This document shows positions 62,072 to 64,000 of a stretch of 64,000 bases of DNA, piece after piece (position 1 is the first letter of the stretch; each line of letters begins with the position of its first letter). Position numbers and translations under genes: made by a program. The stretch covers positions 125,857 to 189,856 of the forward strand of contig NZ_QHKO01000008.1 of NCBI RefSeq assembly GCF_003260125.1, read 5' to 3'. The notes under the pieces were generated by a model. The model was not told the DNA's origin. It saw only the letters and a program-made list of their open reading frames with translations, and searched no databases. This stretch comes from Lujinxingia litoralis (lineage in GTDB: Bacteria > Myxococcota_A > Bradymonadia > Bradymonadales > Bradymonadaceae).

Positions 62072-62788
62072 ATGGGTGAAGGCAATCAGTACCTGCTGGG
62101 GAGTTTGGAGCGCATCAACGAGCAGCTCCACCGAAGCAGCGTGTATGCGCCGGCGCTGCGGGTGGTGATCCGCGATCAGGTTCCGGAGAGCGCCCGGCCT
62201 TATGTGGAGAAAATCCTCGATGGGGAGGGCGTCTTCTGGGATCTGCCGCCCCTGGCGCAGGCTCCCTGGGAGGTGTACGCGGCGTTGACCGGTTTCTACA
62301 GCCAGTTTTTGCGCCTGCTCTGCCAGGACATCGGGCTGGATGTGTGGCCGGGCTGGCAACGCTCGCGCTGGGTGAGCCTGGACTGGTATCCGCTCTCTCG
62401 CGATCTGGGGTGGAAGGTGGCCTGTCGGCCCCTGCGCGGGGTGTTTTTTCGTCATCCTCAGCCCGAGATGCCCCAGGCGGTGCGTTATCTGGCGAGCTGG
62501 CCCCACGGCTGGCTGAGCCGAGATGAGTGCGAATCGTACGCGCCCTATCTGGCCGACCTGCTGGTGGATCTGGCCCCGAAGGTGGGGCTGGAGTGGACGC
62601 CCGGACAGGTGGTACGCCGCTTTAAGAAGGTGGGAGCGATGGGGCAGGAGGCGCGCTTCGAACTCTTTAACACCTGCGCCGGGCGCGACACCCCGGAGGT
62701 CTGGCAGATGCTGCGCGGGTGGGCGCTGTTGGAGGCGATGCGCCGGGCGGTGGAGGAGCGTCGCGACCTGATCTCGCTGGGCTATTGA
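62072..62788 (+). CDS. Hypothetical protein
   Basis: 238 residues, ~90 bases after the previous stop. No signal peptide or membrane segment, no recognised family. It is Trp-rich ('GVFWDLPPLAQAPWEVYAAL', 'WPGWQRSRWVSLDWYPL') and helical at the ends; 'WQMLRGWALLEAMRRAVEER' closes it. The start lacks a strong ribosome binding site but the frame is the only long one in the stretch and its codon use matches its neighbours. Possibly in one transcript with clpX and the gene before it. Confidence 0.6.
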   Translation: MGEGNQYLLGSLERINEQLHRSSVYAPALRVVIRDQVPESARPYVEKILDGEGVFWDLPPLAQAPWEVYAALTGFYSQFLRLLCQDIGLDVWPGWQRSRWVSLDWYPLSRDLGWKVACRPLRGVFFRHPQPEMPQAVRYLASWPHGWLSRDECESYAPYLADLLVDLAPKVGLEWTPGQVVRRFKKVGAMGQEARFELFNTCAGRDTPEVWQMLRGWALLEAMRRAVEERRDLISLGY

Positions 62789-62936
62789 CTCACAGGCGGG
62801 TTCGCGTCGCGCCGGCGAAGGGCTTTGGGGGAGCCCGGTGGCTGGTGAGCCTGCAGCACGCCGCGATGTGGTGGAAGAAAGCTAAGACTAACGTAAGTAA
62901 CGCCGGCCGCGTAGCGGAGCGGCGAAGGTGTATGAG

Positions 62937-63809
62937 ATGGGTCGAGCCAAACGCGATATTCGGAATGTAGAGCCGTATTTTAAGGACTGGGCGGTGCCCG
63001 GTCCCCTGCCCGATGTGGCGCGCCTTCAGGAGTTTGAAGCCGGGGAGGGGGAGTCGATCGATGCGCTCAGCGGGTTCTTCCGGATCTTTCAGCTCAAGAA
63101 AGGGCATCGCTTCTCGACCGATGATGTGCTCACCGCCTGGTACGGAACCTCCTGGTGCCCGAGCGCCGGCCGGGTGCTGGATCTGGGCAGCGGCGTGGGG
63201 TCGGTGGGGATGAGTGCTGCCTGGCGACTGCGCGGAGCCCATTTTGTGACGGTGGAGGCCCAGGAGGAGAGCGTGGCGCTGGCCCGTCGCTCCGCGGCGT
63301 ACAACGGGCTAAAGGAGCGCTACGAGATCCGTCAGGGCGATTTTCGCGATCCGCAGGTCCTTGGCGAGGAGGAGCGCTTTGATCTGGTGCTGGGAAGTCC
63401 GCCTTACTGGCCGCTGAGCGATGGGACCCAGGGGGATCATCCGCAGAAGGTGGCGTGCCGCTTTGAGGTGCGGGGCTCGGTGGTGGATTACGCCCGGGTG
63501 GCCGCGGAGCATCTGGCGCCCGGAGGCATCTTCACCTGCGTGTTCCCCGTGGATCGCCCCGGGCAGAAGGCTCGCCCCTGGGAGGCGGCCGAGAAGGCCG
63601 GGATGACGATCGTGCGCTGGCGCCCGGTGATCTTCCGGGAGGACAACCCGCCCCTGGTGGGGCTTTTTGTGATGATGCGTAACCAGGATTTGCCCGAAGA
63701 CATGCGGGGACAGACCTGGGAGGAGCCACCGTTGATCATCCGCGATCGCGATGGCCAGGTGCACCCGGAGTACCGGGCGGTGAAGATGAGCTTCGGGTTC
63801 GCGCCCTGA
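62937..63809 (+). CDS. TrmN6-like (YfiC) N6-adenine methyltransferase
   Basis: About 290 residues from ATG 62937 (GTG 62928 possible). Class I SAM methyltransferase: 'GRVLDLGSGVGSVGMSAAWR' is the SAM loop, 'VEAQEESVALARRSAAYNGL' the acidic motif, and 'DLVLGSPPYWPLSD' the N6-adenine catalytic SPPY (NPPY-type) motif. 'FQLKKGHRFSTDDVLTAWYG' matches the N-terminal signature of tRNA1(Val) A37-N6 methyltransferases. Preferred role is RNA methylation; substrate not proven. Last forward gene of the window; a reverse-oriented hairpin lies 24 bases downstream. Confidence 0.85.
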   Translation: MGRAKRDIRNVEPYFKDWAVPGPLPDVARLQEFEAGEGESIDALSGFFRIFQLKKGHRFSTDDVLTAWYGTSWCPSAGRVLDLGSGVGSVGMSAAWRLRGAHFVTVEAQEESVALARRSAAYNGLKERYEIRQGDFRDPQVLGEEERFDLVLGSPPYWPLSDGTQGDHPQKVACRFEVRGSVVDYARVAAEHLAPGGIFTCVFPVDRPGQKARPWEAAEKAGMTIVRWRPVIFREDNPPLVGLFVMMRNQDLPEDMRGQTWEEPPLIIRDRDGQVHPEYRAVKMSFGFAP

Positions 63810-63832
63810 GCAGGCCGGGGGGCCTTTCATAA

Positions 63833-63877
63833 AAACGCCGAAGCGTCAGAGGAGATGGGCACCTCTGAGGCTTCGGC
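63833..63877 (-). terminator. Intrinsic terminator of the right-edge reverse gene
   Basis: Stem 63838-63853 with 63862-63877 (15 of 16 pairs, 8-base loop), T-run on the reverse strand from AAAAA (63833-63837). A smaller forward hairpin (63932-63947) with TTTT is nearby. Confidence 0.65.
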
Positions 63878-63960
63878 ATGGGGGGACGCGACGCCGGATC
63901 TGCAGCCCGCAATGTGCCGGCGTCGCGCTCAGGCCCTGATAAGGGCCATCTTTTGACAGG

Positions 63961-64000
63961 TCAGACGAGCTCTTCTTCGTCGCCTTCGCCGTCATCATCA
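63961..64000 (-). CDS. C-terminus of a gene running past the right edge
   Basis: The frame ends at 63961 with an acidic tail 'DDDGEGDEEELV'. Only ~12 codons are visible, too few to name. The terminator-like hairpin ~85 bases beyond supports a real reverse-strand gene end here. Confidence 0.5.
   Translation of the reverse strand, partial: DDDGEGDEEELV

Noticed and set aside
60041..62506. Long reverse open frame opposite clpX and its neighbours
   Set aside because: Composition is His/Leu/Ala-rich shadow sequence; clpX motifs on the forward strand are complete.

Overview
The window is high-GC DNA from a Gram-negative bacterium. GyrB carries the long insertion between TOPRIM and its C-terminus seen in Gram-negative enzymes, there is a TatB-TatC pair, and at least six proteins carry a signal peptide with a lipobox. 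A Pkn-type Ser/Thr kinase fused to an AAA ATPase and TPRs, and several PH-domain, PEGA-domain and lipoprotein genes, fit the Myxococcota/Bradymonadia (former Deltaproteobacteria). That placement is inference; no rRNA gene is present to confirm it.

Region 1 (1-5 kb) is the end of a probable defence locus: a 5'-truncated adenine-specific DNA methyltransferase coupled by a one-base overlap to an SNF2-type helicase, whose open frame then runs antisense through a convergent M50 protease gene. Region 2 (5-14.7 kb) is accessory: a response regulator, an M20 hydrolase, a cassette of four translationally coupled small lipoproteins, and an ECF sigma / membrane anti-sigma-like / LTXXQ module with a duplicated LTXXQ gene. 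The sigma gene and the second LTXXQ gene share a near-identical promoter-like block. Region 3 (14.7-15.2 kb) is an 11-copy, 43-bp tandem repeat array between convergent genes.

Region 4 (15-41 kb) mixes housekeeping and regulatory genes: two PH-domain membrane proteins, gyrB, a fumarylacetoacetase-family hydrolase, a PEGA-type protein, a stand-alone GyrA-C-terminal-like propeller, the large kinase with a ComEA-like lipoprotein, tatBC, a redoxin, two further peptidases, yaaA, a five-repeat S1 protein, trpS and an RlmK-like methyltransferase. Region 5 (41-47 kb) is a complete group-2 Mrp cation/proton antiporter operon (fused AB, then C-G). Region 6 (47-64 kb) holds a degenerate AMP-binding protein, a RimB-like/RimK/AstE-like protein-glutamylation triad, a sulfur-detoxification fusion protein, a DUF2804 gene, a PPC-Nudix-coaBC operon, a uracil-DNA glycosylase with a large disordered repeat insert, an orphan lysine-fermentation dehydrogenase (kdd), clpX with two unknown genes, and a TrmN6-like methyltransferase. 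A reverse-strand gene is cut by the right edge.

The most promising material for new biology is the ECF/LTXXQ regulon with its duplicated promoter, the 43-bp array, the stand-alone gyrase-type propeller, the lipoprotein cassette and the methylase-helicase pair.
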